Assembly (NCBI GenBank): GCA_963850765.1
Contig: CAWKMN010000009.1
Coordinates: 620,001 to 684,000, forward strand
Length of the DNA stretch: 64,000 bases
Origin: CAWKMN01 sp963850765
GTDB taxonomy: Bacteria > Chloroflexota > Anaerolineae > Aggregatilineales > Aggregatilineaceae
Direction of reading: 5' to 3'
Part shown: piece by piece, positions 24,089-32,398 of the stretch
How positions within the stretch are numbered: the first letter of the stretch is position 1
How the letters are laid out: every line of letters starts with the position of its first letter
Notes under the pieces: generated by a model
What the model was told of the DNA's origin: nothing
Databases searched by the model: none
Seen by the model: only the letters and a program-made list of their open reading frames with translations
Made by a program: the position numbers and the translations under genes

Positions 24089-24418
24089 ATGGGTGAGCGA
24101 ATATTCGAAGTAACCGAATCCACGTTTGATGAGGCCGTTCTGAGGTCGAACGTGCCCGTCCTGGTCGATTTTTGGGCGGAGTGGTGCGGCCCATGCCGGA
24201 TGATCGCGCCGCTGGTCGATCAACTGGCGGCGAAGTACGAGGGCAAGATGGTGGTCGGCAAGCTGGACACCGACGCCAATCAGGAGATCGTGATGCGCTT
24301 TGGGATCATGGGCATCCCGACGCTGATCCTGTTCAAAGACGGCGAAGTAGCCGAACGAATCACCGGCTTCATGCCGATGAACGCGCTGGAGCCGAAGATT
24401 TCGCGGCATCTGGGGTAG
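24089..24418 (+). CDS. trxA: Thioredoxin
   Basis: 109 residues, the normal thioredoxin length. The redox motif WCGPC is at 32-36 within VLVDFWAEWCGPCRM, and the conserved cis-proline loop GIPT and the FKDGE turn are present. It reduces disulfides in the cytoplasm using electrons from thioredoxin reductase, which is not in this window. A TATAAT-type promoter lies about 70 bases upstream. Downstream is a heptamer-repeat hairpin that may act as its terminator. Confidence 0.95.
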   Translation: MGERIFEVTESTFDEAVLRSNVPVLVDFWAEWCGPCRMIAPLVDQLAAKYEGKMVVGKLDTDANQEIVMRFGIMGIPTLILFKDGEVAERITGFMPMNALEPKISRHLG

Positions 24419-24425
24419 CAAGCTG

Positions 24426-24502
24426 TGAGTCATGAGTTTTGAGTTATGAGTCAAAAGCAGAAGCCACACGCTCAACTCAGGTGACATAACTCAAGACTTC
24501 AA
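24426..24502. repeat. Heptamer array C, two inverted halves forming a hairpin after trxA
   Basis: Units TGAGTCA, TGAGTTT and similar at 24426-24461, then the reverse orientation (ACTCAGG, ACTCAAG and similar) at 24475-24502. The halves can pair through TTGAGTTATG with CATAACTCAA. The unit phase is in register with the trxA stop codon TAG. Confidence 0.7.
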
Positions 24503-24544
24503 AACGAATAGAACATTCTCGCCGGGGCGCAGCACATACGCCCC

Positions 24545-24735
24545 GCGTTGTTTTGTATGGCGAGCCTCACCCCCGCCCCTCTCTACACTACAGGAATAAT
24601 GCCCCTCTACCCCCGCCCTTTCCCCGGCTAAGCCAGAGCGATGGAGAGCGGACTGCGATCGGTAGGGGCGTGTGAACAATCCCGCCCGCCTCGCCAAGCC
24701 CCTCTCCGCGTGTGGAGAGGGGGACGGGGGGTGAG
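24545..24735. repeat. G/C-rich dispersed repeat cluster
   Basis: Several CCTCACCCC, CCCCTCTCC and GGAGAGGGG segments in the 354-base gap 24419-24772, including a stem around GCGTGT near 24705-24722. No gene is seen. Confidence 0.55.
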
Positions 24736-24740
24736 GTAAA

Positions 24741-24775
24741 GCTAATCGCTAACGGCTAACCGCTAATCGCTCTCA
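24741..24775. repeat. Heptamer array D, overlaps a stop codon
   Basis: Five gap-free units starting GC on the plus strand (GCTAATC, GCTAACG, GCTAACC and similar). The last unit, GCTCTCA, contains the TGA stop codon (complement) of the minus-strand propeller gene. Confidence 0.8.
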
Positions 24776-26040
24776 CGGCAGCCAGATAAAATGCAGGATC
24801 ATCTCCTGATCGCGATAGGCGAACGGGGCCGGATCGGTGAGGGGCGGCGTCTGGAACAGCCGATCGGGCGTGCCGCCGCCATCCAGCGGAGCCAGATAGA
24901 TGGCGCTGCGCTGCGTGTCCACGTCGTTTTCGGTCCACGCGATCCGACTCTGATCAGGGTTGAGCGCGTACACGACGCTCCACATCTGCTTGTCGGATTC
25001 GTCGGCAAAATAGCTCGGCTCGGCGCTGACGAGTTGGCGCGGCTCCTGCCCGATCGCACCGATATACAGCCCGGAATCCAGCGTCGTGCAGACCGGATCG
25101 GCAATCCCCCGGAAGACGACGCGGCCATCGGCTAACCATGTCGGCCAGTCCATGAACAGGCCGGGCAGTTCAAACGCGGTCTGGTATTCGCCGCCACTGC
25201 TTTCGATCGCGACGCGCAGCCAGTCGTGCCCGACCAGTACCAGCGGCCCGGTGCGGCACTGGCCCTTGTAGCGCGAATCCTCCCACTGGCTGATGCCATA
25301 GATCTGCTGCGTCCCATCCGGGGATCGCCACGGCGACCACGGCTGAAGGATCTCGGTGTCGGACGGCAGCCGGACGAGTTCGCGGCTGGCGGGGTCGTAC
25401 AGCTCGATCTGCGTCTCGAAGCCGCCCACCGCCGCCAGTCCCAACCGGATCACGACAGGCCGGCCATCAGGCAGCCAGCCGACATCCAGGCCGAGCCCAT
25501 AATGCACATCCAGCATCGCTTCGGCGTCCTGCAGATTATCCAGGCGGGTGTAATAGGCGATGAGGTGGGTGCCGCTGCGCACGACATAGGCCAGGGCGCT
25601 GCCATCGGGGGACCACTGGGCGGCGACCAGCCGCGCGCCTTCGGGCAAGACTCCCGCGATACTGGCGCGGCGCTGATCCACGTCGAGCACCATCACGGCG
25701 CGATCGGTGCCGTACAGCACGCGCGTCCCACTCGGATCGGGACGCAGTTCGAGCGAGGCGACCTCGCGATCGATCTCCTGCGGCGGTGCATCTCCCGCCA
25801 TCGACCAGATCACCAGCCGGCGGCTCGTGAGCCCCTGGATCATGACCAGCAGAGCTCCGATGGCTGCTGCCCGTCATACTTCGCTATGCCGATTGAGTCT
25901 GGCGTGGACAGTCTCCCCGACACGCCGCCGATCGATTCGGTGTGCGACTGCGGCTCTTTGTCCAGCACCGTGCCGATCAGCACGGCGATGATCACGGCCA
26001 GCGCCACGGTGATAGCGATGCTGCGCCAGGTGATCTGCAT
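24773..26040 (-). CDS. Membrane-anchored TolB/WD40-like beta-propeller protein, frameshifted
   Basis: A first frame from 26040 gives an N-terminal membrane anchor (ITVALAVIIAVLIGTVL) and runs to GQQPSEL; a second frame from about 25850 continues LLVMIQGLTSRRLVIWSM and then about 350 residues of propeller-like repeats (WSPDGSALAYV, WLPDGRPVVIRL, NPDQSRIAWTEND). The shift lies at about 25850-25856 and needs one extra base. TolB-like propellers usually bind partner proteins or polysaccharide; no specific role is evident. It is the last gene of the export operon. Its ribosome site GGGAGGGG is the end of a dispersed repeat. Confidence 0.7.
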
Positions 26041-26041
26041 A

Positions 26042-26145
26042 GACTACCCCTCCCTAAATCCCTCCCCGCGCGCGGAGAGGGACTTCATGACTGTTCGTTT
26101 CCCCTCTCCGTTTACGGGGAGGGGCCAGGGGAGGGGTAAATCCTT
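26042..26145. repeat. G/C-rich dispersed repeats between operon genes
   Basis: Copies of the family whose plus-strand form is CCCTCTCCGTTTACGGGG plus an inverted partner. Its minus-strand end GGGAGGGG at 26047-26054 sits six bases before the start of the propeller gene and acts as its Shine-Dalgarno. Confidence 0.65.
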
Positions 26146-26149
26146 CATG

Positions 26150-26887
26150 TCATCCCCCCGGCGTGACGACGCCTTCTTTGAGGCGCGTTTCGATCAGGCG
26201 GCCGTCGCGCAGTTCATGCACGATGTCCGCTTCCATCATCACCTGCGGGTCGTGGGTGACGATCACGAGCGTGATCCCCTGTTCTACGACCAGCAGGCGC
26301 AGCAGATCGAGAATCCGCCGCCCGGTACGCGTATCCAATTGGCCCGTCGGTTCGTCCGCCAGCACCACCTGCGGACCTTCGGCCAGGGCGCGCGCGATGG
26401 CGACTCGCTGCTGTTCGCCGCCGGAAAGCTCATAGGGGCGGTGGTTGGCGCGATCCAGCAGGCCGACCCACGCCAGCGCCAACTCAACCCGCTGTTCGCG
26501 GTCGCGGGGCGCGATCCCGCGCATGCGCAGCGGCACGCCCACGTTCTCCCGCGCGCTGAGCAGCGGCATCAGCCCGAAGCTCTGGAAGATAAAGCCGAGC
26601 TTGTGCAGCCGCAGATCCAGCCGGTCACGCTCGCTCATCGTGCTCAGGTTGCGGCCCAATACCCACACCGTGCCCTCGGTGGGATCATCCAGCCCGGCGA
26701 TCAGGTTGAGCAGGGTGGTCTTGCCGGAGCCGGATCGCCCGACGATGGCGGTCATGTGGCCGGGCCAGATGTCGAGCGTGACATCGTTCACCGCGTGAAT
26801 ATTCTCGCCGGCCAGGTGATAGACCCGGTGCAGATGTTCCAGGCGGATTGCCGGTTCCAGGCTGGTTGAGTAGTTTCCGTTGCTCAT
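26150..26887 (-). CDS. ABC transporter ATP-binding protein (MacB/LolD type)
   Basis: 245 residues. Walker A GRSGSGKT (50-57), the Q-loop FQSFGLMPLLSARENV, signature LSGGEQQR (154-161), Walker B VVLADEP (174-180) and the H-loop VTHD. This is the LolD/MacB ATPase group that pairs with FtsX-like permeases and works by mechanotransmission rather than a substrate channel. It is transcribed with the second ATPase and the two permeases upstream; all junctions hold dispersed repeats. AAGGAACC precedes the ATG. Confidence 0.92.
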   Translation of the reverse strand: MSNGNYSTSLEPAIRLEHLHRVYHLAGENIHAVNDVTLDIWPGHMTAIVGRSGSGKTTLLNLIAGLDDPTEGTVWVLGRNLSTMSERDRLDLRLHKLGFIFQSFGLMPLLSARENVGVPLRMRGIAPRDREQRVELALAWVGLLDRANHRPYELSGGEQQRVAIARALAEGPQVVLADEPTGQLDTRTGRRILDLLRLLVVEQGITLVIVTHDPQVMMEADIVHELRDGRLIETRLKEGVVTPGG

Positions 26888-26929
26888 GAAGGTTCCTTGT
26901 TCGATAGTTGTGTTTTTCGTTCGGTGCGT

Positions 26930-27120
26930 TAGCCCCTCCCTAAATCCCTCCCCACAGGTGGAGAGGGACTTGCCGGGCGGGTTTGATGGTCTTCCAAATA
27001 ATCAGGCCGGCCATGTTCCCGTGGTTACCCCTCCCTAAATCCCTCCCCGCACGCGGAGAGGGATTTGACTCTCCCCTTTCTCTGCTTGCGGGGAAAGGGG
27101 ACGGGGGATAGGGGTAAATT
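26930..27120. repeat. G/C-rich dispersed repeats between the two ATPase genes
   Basis: Three CCCTCCCTAAATCCCTCC-type fragments with GGAGAGGGA partners in the 247-base junction. Confidence 0.55.
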
Positions 27121-27134
27121 CGCCGGGGGTGGGG

Positions 27135-28067
27135 CTACTCGTCCGAATTGCCGTTGTTCGTCTGCTCCGGCCACACCTGGACATGATCATCGGTCAGGCG
27201 CAGGCGCACGCGGTCTTCCATATCCAGCGCGTCGATATACGCTTCGGGCAGTTGCAGCCGCCCGGCGCGATCCAGAATGGCGTATTCTTCTTCCTGGATG
27301 GCGATGTCGCCGTCGCGGCGGCGCAGGATCTCGGTGCTGGTGCGTCCGTCCCGGAAGCCGATTACGCGATCGACGCGGGTGGACACGTTCATATCGTGCG
27401 TGACGATGATGATCGTGACGTCGGTTTCCTCGTTGAGCGCCCGCAGCGATTGAAAGATCTGCTCGGCGGAATGGCTGTCCACCTCGCCGGTGGGCTCATC
27501 CGCCAGCAAAAGCTGCGGACGGTTCGCCATGCCCACCGCGATCGCCACGCGCTGCTGTTCGCCGCCGGAGAGCCGATCCGGGCGATGCTTCATGCGGTCC
27601 GCCAGCCCGACGCGATCCAGCAGGTGCGCGGCCCGGTCGCGCCGTTCGCGCGCGGGGAAGCCGGCCAGCGCCATCGGCAGCTCGACGTTCTCCTTGGCGG
27701 TGAGATAGGGCAGCAGGTTGCGCGCCGTCTGCTGCCAGACAAAGCCGACCATGTGCCGCCGGTAGCGCACCTGATCGCGGCGGGTGAGTTCGAGCAGGTT
27801 ATATTCCCCGACCCGCACGCGCCCCGCCGTGGGCAAATCCAGCCCGCCGAGGATGTTCATCAGCGTCGATTTGCCCGATCCCGACGGGCCGACCAGGGCC
27901 ATCATCTCGCCCTGGCGGATCAGCAGATCCAGCCCTTGCAGCGCCACGACTTCGAGATCGGCCACCTTGTAGATCTTCACGAGGTTATCGCACTCAATGA
28001 AGATCGGGCGGTCGTCGCCGTTCGGACCGTTGTCGGCGCGGGCGGGTGTGTTCGCGATGTGGTTCAT
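27135..28067 (-). CDS. ABC transporter ATP-binding protein with C-terminal AbrB-like swapped-hairpin domain
   Basis: 310 residues from the ATG at 28067 (AAGGA about 12 bases upstream). The ATPase has Walker A GPSGSGKS (60-67), signature LSGGEQQR (166-173), Walker B LLLADEP and H-loop VTHD; MacB/LolD type. After an FRDGRTSTEIL segment, residues about 260-300 (EYAILDRAGRLQLPEAYIDA, then RVRLRLTDDHVQV) have the pattern of AbrB/SpoVT swapped-hairpin domains, normally found in DNA-binding antitoxins and regulators. The fusion may be regulatory or a dimerisation module; that is inference. It is encoded between the permease and the other ATPase. Confidence 0.88.
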   Translation of the reverse strand: MNHIANTPARADNGPNGDDRPIFIECDNLVKIYKVADLEVVALQGLDLLIRQGEMMALVGPSGSGKSTLMNILGGLDLPTAGRVRVGEYNLLELTRRDQVRYRRHMVGFVWQQTARNLLPYLTAKENVELPMALAGFPARERRDRAAHLLDRVGLADRMKHRPDRLSGGEQQRVAIAVGMANRPQLLLADEPTGEVDSHSAEQIFQSLRALNEETDVTIIIVTHDMNVSTRVDRVIGFRDGRTSTEILRRRDGDIAIQEEEYAILDRAGRLQLPEAYIDALDMEDRVRLRLTDDHVQVWPEQTNNGNSDE

Positions 28068-28092
28068 AATCCCAATGTCCTTCTCGATGTTT

Positions 28093-28255
28093 ACCTCACC
28101 CCCCGCCCCCCTCTCCACACGCGGAGAGGGGGAGCCGGTGGCGAACAGGGTCGCTTCTGTAGGCTTGGCGGGTTAGACAAACCCGCCCGGATAGTCCCCT
28201 CTCCCTCTTGGCCGGAACCTGGCTTAGCCAGTGGTAGAGGGCAGGTTCGAGCGGA
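28093..28255. repeat. G/C-rich dispersed repeats between ATPase and permease genes
   Basis: Includes a CCCCTCTCC/GGAGAGGGG hairpin with ACACGC loop at about 28106-28132 and a CCCTCTCCCTCTTGG fragment. Confidence 0.55.
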
Positions 28256-28261
28256 CGTTCC

Positions 28262-28296
28262 ACTGATAACTGAAAACTGCCAACTGTCTACTCTAT
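28262..28296. repeat. Heptamer array E, overlaps a stop codon
   Basis: Five units starting ACT on the plus strand (ACTGATA, ACTGAAA, ACTGCCA and similar). The last, ACTCTAT, contains the complement of the permease TAG stop codon. Confidence 0.8.
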
Positions 28297-31200
28297 TCCT
28301 CCCCCAACCGCAGCACCTGATTCACGCTCATGCGGCGCAGGAACACCGCCGCGATGCCCATCAGCACGGTGAACGACACGATCAGCGCCAGCAGCAGCCC
28401 GCCGACTTGCAGCCAGGGCAGGCGGAGCGTTTCGCCGCCGACCAGCGCCAGGAACGGCAGCAGCAGATAGGCCAGCCCCGCGCCGATCAGCGTGCCGATC
28501 AGCAGGGCGGGCGTGATCAGCGTGATCTGCTCGATCAGCAGCAGCCGCCAGATATGCCCCGCGTTCCAGCCCATCGAGCGCAGCACGGCAAACGTGAACA
28601 ACCGCTGTTTGGCCGTGACGACCAGATAAAACGCGAAATCGAGCAGGCTCAGCAGCAGGCTGATCCAGAACCCGGCGAACAGCATCCCTGCTACGGCGCT
28701 CGGCAGCGGCTCGCGCTGGATATCGCCGTAGCGCGTCCAGGCGTAGCTGACGCCGGTTACGCCGTCGCCCAGGTCCGCGATTGCCTGCCGCAGCGCGCCG
28801 GACGGTTCGCGATCGGGCAGGTCGAGCCAGACTTCGTTCTCGGTGAAGAAATAATTCGCCGCCGCGGCCTGGTTGATGACCGGCTCGATCAGGTCGATAG
28901 GCGCGATCATCACCGGCTCATTGTCCCTCACCGAGGGGATGTCCTCGATCAGCCCGACGACGCGGTAGCCGATCTCGACGGAGCCGGTGCCGACGTTGAG
29001 CACGATGTTCTTCTCATCCCCAACCGTCAGCGGCTCGTCGGTGGCGGTGCGATACGATCCTCGTCCCGCAAATTGTACCGCGAACGCCGTGTTGATGACG
29101 ACCGGAATCCGCCCGATGGCCGGCTCGTTCACGACGACGCTCGGTTCGCGCTGGCGTCCGCCGCTGCGTCCCATGCGGTAATCCAGGCGCAGGGCGGTTG
29201 CCCCGTCGATGGCGCTGATCTCGCCCGGCACGAGCGCGGCTGTCATGCCGCTGACGAGGCTGGCGCTGTCCGCTTCGGCCCACGACGCGGCGTAGGGATT
29301 GGCGACGGTCGCTTCTTTCCACAGGTTGGTGTCATCCTCGAAGCTTTCGAGCGTGGTCGAGGTGCCAAACACATCCTGCGTGGCAATCAGGTCGAGGTAG
29401 ATGGTGTGCTCAAATGCATCGAGATTACTCTGCACGCTGTTCACGCCGATGCGCATCAGGTAGTACGGCGCGCGCCCGGTCTGGGGCAGCGCCCCATCGA
29501 AGGTCAGCCACGTATCGGTCGCCGTCGCGGATGCATCGCCGGGCGACTCGCCGCCGTCGTCCTGATCCGCGATGACGGCCGCGCCGGGCTGGCCGAGCGG
29601 CACGCGGAACGGCACGCCAAGCGCATCCTGCAAATAGGCGCTCAGCTGCACGGCGACCGCCGGATCTTCGGGGCGAGCGGGCGGCCGCGCATAGACCTGC
29701 ACCGACAGCCGCCGGGCATCGTCCGGCAGCGGCAGGCCGGGCGGGGGTGGTACCTGCTGATCGCGCAGCGGGGCGGCGGCACTCCGCCATTCCGAGAACT
29801 GCCCGCCCACGGTCTGCGGATCCACGCCGAACACATGCACGTCGAACTGTGACGACATGCCGGGATCGCCCACGGCGTGCATCAGCGTCACGGCGCGCGA
29901 CACGCCGGGCCAATCGCCCCAATGTCACCTGACGTCGCGTCGAGCTTCGCCGGATCGATCGCGATCCGCGCGCTGCCACCCGTTTCTTCGCGGGCGGCGC
30001 TCCATGCGCCCTTGTCGCGCGTCGCGGATAGTCCCAGCGAGGCCGTCCCCAGCGCCAGCGTGCCGATCAGCAGCAGGACCAACTGCGCGTAATGGCTGGG
30101 ATCGCGGGCCACGTTCCAGACGGCGAGCGGCGCGGTCAGGCTGCGGCTGTTCTGGAACAGGCGCGCGATCAGGCTCATCAGCCAGGGGAAGAAGCGCAGC
30201 CAGAGCAGCGCCAGCCCGGTCAGGACCAGCGCCGGGCCGAGCAGGTTGAACGGGTCGTTGAGTCCGCCGGTTTCGGTCAGGTTATCCGCGATCAGCTCGA
30301 TCACGTCGCGCGGCGCGGCGATGATATTGTTCAGCAGGTGGCTGAAATCGCCGCCGACCAGATAATACAGCCGCAGCAGGAAGCCGGTGCCGATCAGCAC
30401 CAGCACGACATCCAGCGCGTAACGCGCCCAGGCGGGCCGCGTCGGGGGGCGCGAGATCATCTGCTTGAGGCTGAGCAGACTCTTCCGCGCCGCGGGCAGG
30501 GCGGGCGTCGTCAGCACGACCACCGCCGCGATCCCCGCCGCGATGCTGAGATAGATCGACACGCGCGGGATGCTGGTCGAGCCGAGCGGGCGGCCGCCCA
30601 ACGCCGTCGCCAGCGGGCCGAAGCGCTCCATGACCTGCATGAAGATCACGCTCAGCAGCGGGCCGATCGCCATCCCGATCAGGCCGAGCACGCCCACCGT
30701 GACGAGCTGCAGCATCACCAACTGCGGGATGCTGCCGCCCCGGCTGACGATGGAGCTCCATTCCGGGCCCTGCTGTTCGAGCACCAGCGCCACGGTGTTG
30801 ACCAGATGGTAGAGCATCAGGATCAGGATCGCGCCGGAGAACAGGATGATCGGCCCTTCGGTGTCGTCCACGTCTTCCGAATAGCCTTGCAGCAGCGCGG
30901 CCAGATCGGTCAGCACGGACGTGCCGGGATGGTAGGCGCTGATCCGCCCCGCCAGCAGGTTCAGCCGGTTTGTCACGTCCTGGATATTATCGGCGGTGAT
31001 CGCGTCGGGGTTGGTCTGGATCTGGTAGATGTAGCTGTTGCCGGGCGTGACCGGGCGCAGCCAGTCGGTATAGGCTTCGGGGATGGTCGCCATGCCGTGA
31101 TCGTAGCGGGTGACGCCGGTGCCGAGCGGCACTTCCACGCCTTCGAGAAAGATCCGGTTGCCCTGCCAGAACGGATCGGCGGGATCTTGCGGCTCGACAA

Positions 31201-31880
31201 TGCCCACCACGACGATCGAGGCGACCGCGCCGGAGCCGTCGCGCTGGCGGCTGCCGAGCACCAGCCGGCTGCCGATCTCCAACCCGGACAGCTCCGCCAC
31301 GGTGGAGGTGATCACCACCTCGACCTGCCCGCGGTTGTAGATCCCGATCTGGCGCGCTTCCTGTTCGGCGTCGCTCAGCCCGGCGGGATTGACCGCGTCG
31401 GGCGGGGGCAGGCGGACCGGCCAGCGGCCCTCGACCAGCGTCAGGATCTCGTCCATGTGCTCAAACGCGAACGGCTGGTAGGCGCGCTGGATGCGCGGTG
31501 TATTGGCCGTGACCGGCTCCCCGTAGCGATACACATACGCGCCGGTCGCCAGCCCGCCGTCATCAATGCCGACCTGCGGTCTGCGGCGGGTTGTAGTCCG
31601 AGCGGATGTAGTGCCGGTAATCCACCGCCAGCCCGCCCAACTGGTCCGCGATGACGGCCAGCGCTTCGGGCGTCATCGGCTCGTTGTCGATGATGACGTC
31701 GATCTGACGCTCGTCGGGATCGGCGTTGTCCAGCTCGAAGCGCAGCCCGACCTCCGTCACCGCGCGGATGTAGAACGGCCCCAGCGCGAAGAACGCCGTC
31801 AGCAGGCAGACCGCCAGCAGCAGGATCGCCAGCGAGCGCCACTCGCGCCGCATTCGTTTCAGGATGAGTCCCAAGGTCAT
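28293..31880 (-). CDS. FtsX/MacB-like ABC permease, large, two frameshifts
   Basis: Three consecutive frames form one protein of about 1195 residues. It starts MTLGLILKRMRREWRSLAIL with a membrane helix; the frame changes near 31565-31580 (PPQT / QVGIDDGGLATGAY) and again near 29900-29930, where a G run (GACATTGGGGCG) appears one base too long. The C-terminus is a typical FtsX domain (FTFAVLRSMGWNAGHIW, then helices, then SVNQVLRLGEE); a second FtsX-like set of helices lies in the middle (IILFSGAILILMLYHLVNTV). Two large extracytoplasmic regions carry beta-rich sequence. With the ATPases downstream it forms an envelope export or lipoprotein/peptide-handling complex; substrate unknown. Both shifts look like indel errors. 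Confidence 0.8.
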
Positions 31881-31899
31881 AACGTGTTGTGTCCGAAAA

Positions 31900-31941
31900 G
31901 CTGTTAGCCGTTAGCTGTTAGCCGTTAGCTAAAAGCTAGGA
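31900..31941. repeat. Heptamer array F, downstream flank of the four-helix-bundle gene
   Basis: Six units on the plus strand: GCTGTTA and GCCGTTA alternating twice, then GCTAAAA and GCTAGGA. The gene's TAG stop (complement CTA, 31936-31938) is inside the last unit. Opposite in orientation to array G. Confidence 0.85.
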
Positions 31942-32298
31942 GTTCGTCAATTTGAGCTTCTGAATGAAGCTGTTGAGCATTCGCTTAACTTCGATGAGGG
32001 CAGGTTCGAGCCGCCCATAGTCAGTCTGTGTCAACATTCCCAGATCGCGCGTCAGCAAAAGTTGATATTCCAACTCACTGGCCGATCCCATCGCTATAGA
32101 CAGAAAACGCGCTAATTCGGCCTGACCGCCGCGACCGCAGCCTTCCGCAATATTCATCGGAATCGAAGCACACGCGCGCCGTGTCTGACTGGTGAGTCCA
32201 TACATTTCGTCTTTTGGAAACGAGCCTGTTGCCTGATAAACGTCCAGTGTGAGTTGATGCGCCTTTTGCCACACAGCCAGAGTCTTAAAGTCTCTCAT
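31936..32298 (-). CDS. 23S rRNA-intervening-sequence (S23/bIVP) four-helix-bundle protein
   Basis: 120 residues from the ATG at 32298 (AAAGGA seven bases upstream). The pattern MRDFKTLAVWQKAHQLTLDV, FPKDEMYGLTSQTRRACASI, PMNIAEGCGRGG, FLSIAMGSASELEYQLLL and EVKRMLNSFIQKL is that of the four-helix-bundle family first seen in 23S rRNA intervening sequences and structurally like the Avd accessory protein of diversity-generating retroelements. Function in free-standing copies is unknown. Here it splits two permease genes of one operon and is bracketed by inverted heptamer arrays, which suggests it arrived as a small unit. Confidence 0.9.
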   Translation of the reverse strand: MRDFKTLAVWQKAHQLTLDVYQATGSFPKDEMYGLTSQTRRACASIPMNIAEGCGRGGQAELARFLSIAMGSASELEYQLLLTRDLGMLTQTDYGRLEPALIEVKRMLNSFIQKLKLTNS

Positions 32299-32333
32299 GC
32301 TCCATTCCTTTGCTGTAAAAGTAGTTGGCACGA

Positions 32334-32389
32334 GCCATTAGCTTTTCGCATTTAGCTAACGGCTAACAGCTAATGGCTAATAGCTATTG
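32334..32389. repeat. Heptamer array G, upstream flank of the four-helix-bundle gene
   Basis: Eight gap-free units starting GC on the plus strand (GCCATTA, GCTAACG, GCTAACA, GCTAATG and similar), ending about ten bases from the stop codon of the upstream permease gene. Reverse orientation to array F. Confidence 0.85.
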
Positions 32390-32398
32390 ACTCACTCT

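Noticed and set aside
22840..24123. 74-residue N-terminal extension of HrcA
   Set aside because: Unlike any HrcA N-terminus, covers the trxA promoter; the start at 23901 gives normal length.
27129..29852. Long plus-strand open frames over the ATPases and permeases (also 25226-26869, 30092-31654, 32735-35029)
   Set aside because: Low-complexity Arg/Gln/His-rich products antisense to genes with Walker motifs and membrane helices.
31936..32298. Diversity-generating retroelement (Avd-like protein)
   Set aside because: The four-helix-bundle family is related to Avd, but no reverse transcriptase, template repeat or variable repeat was seen nearby.
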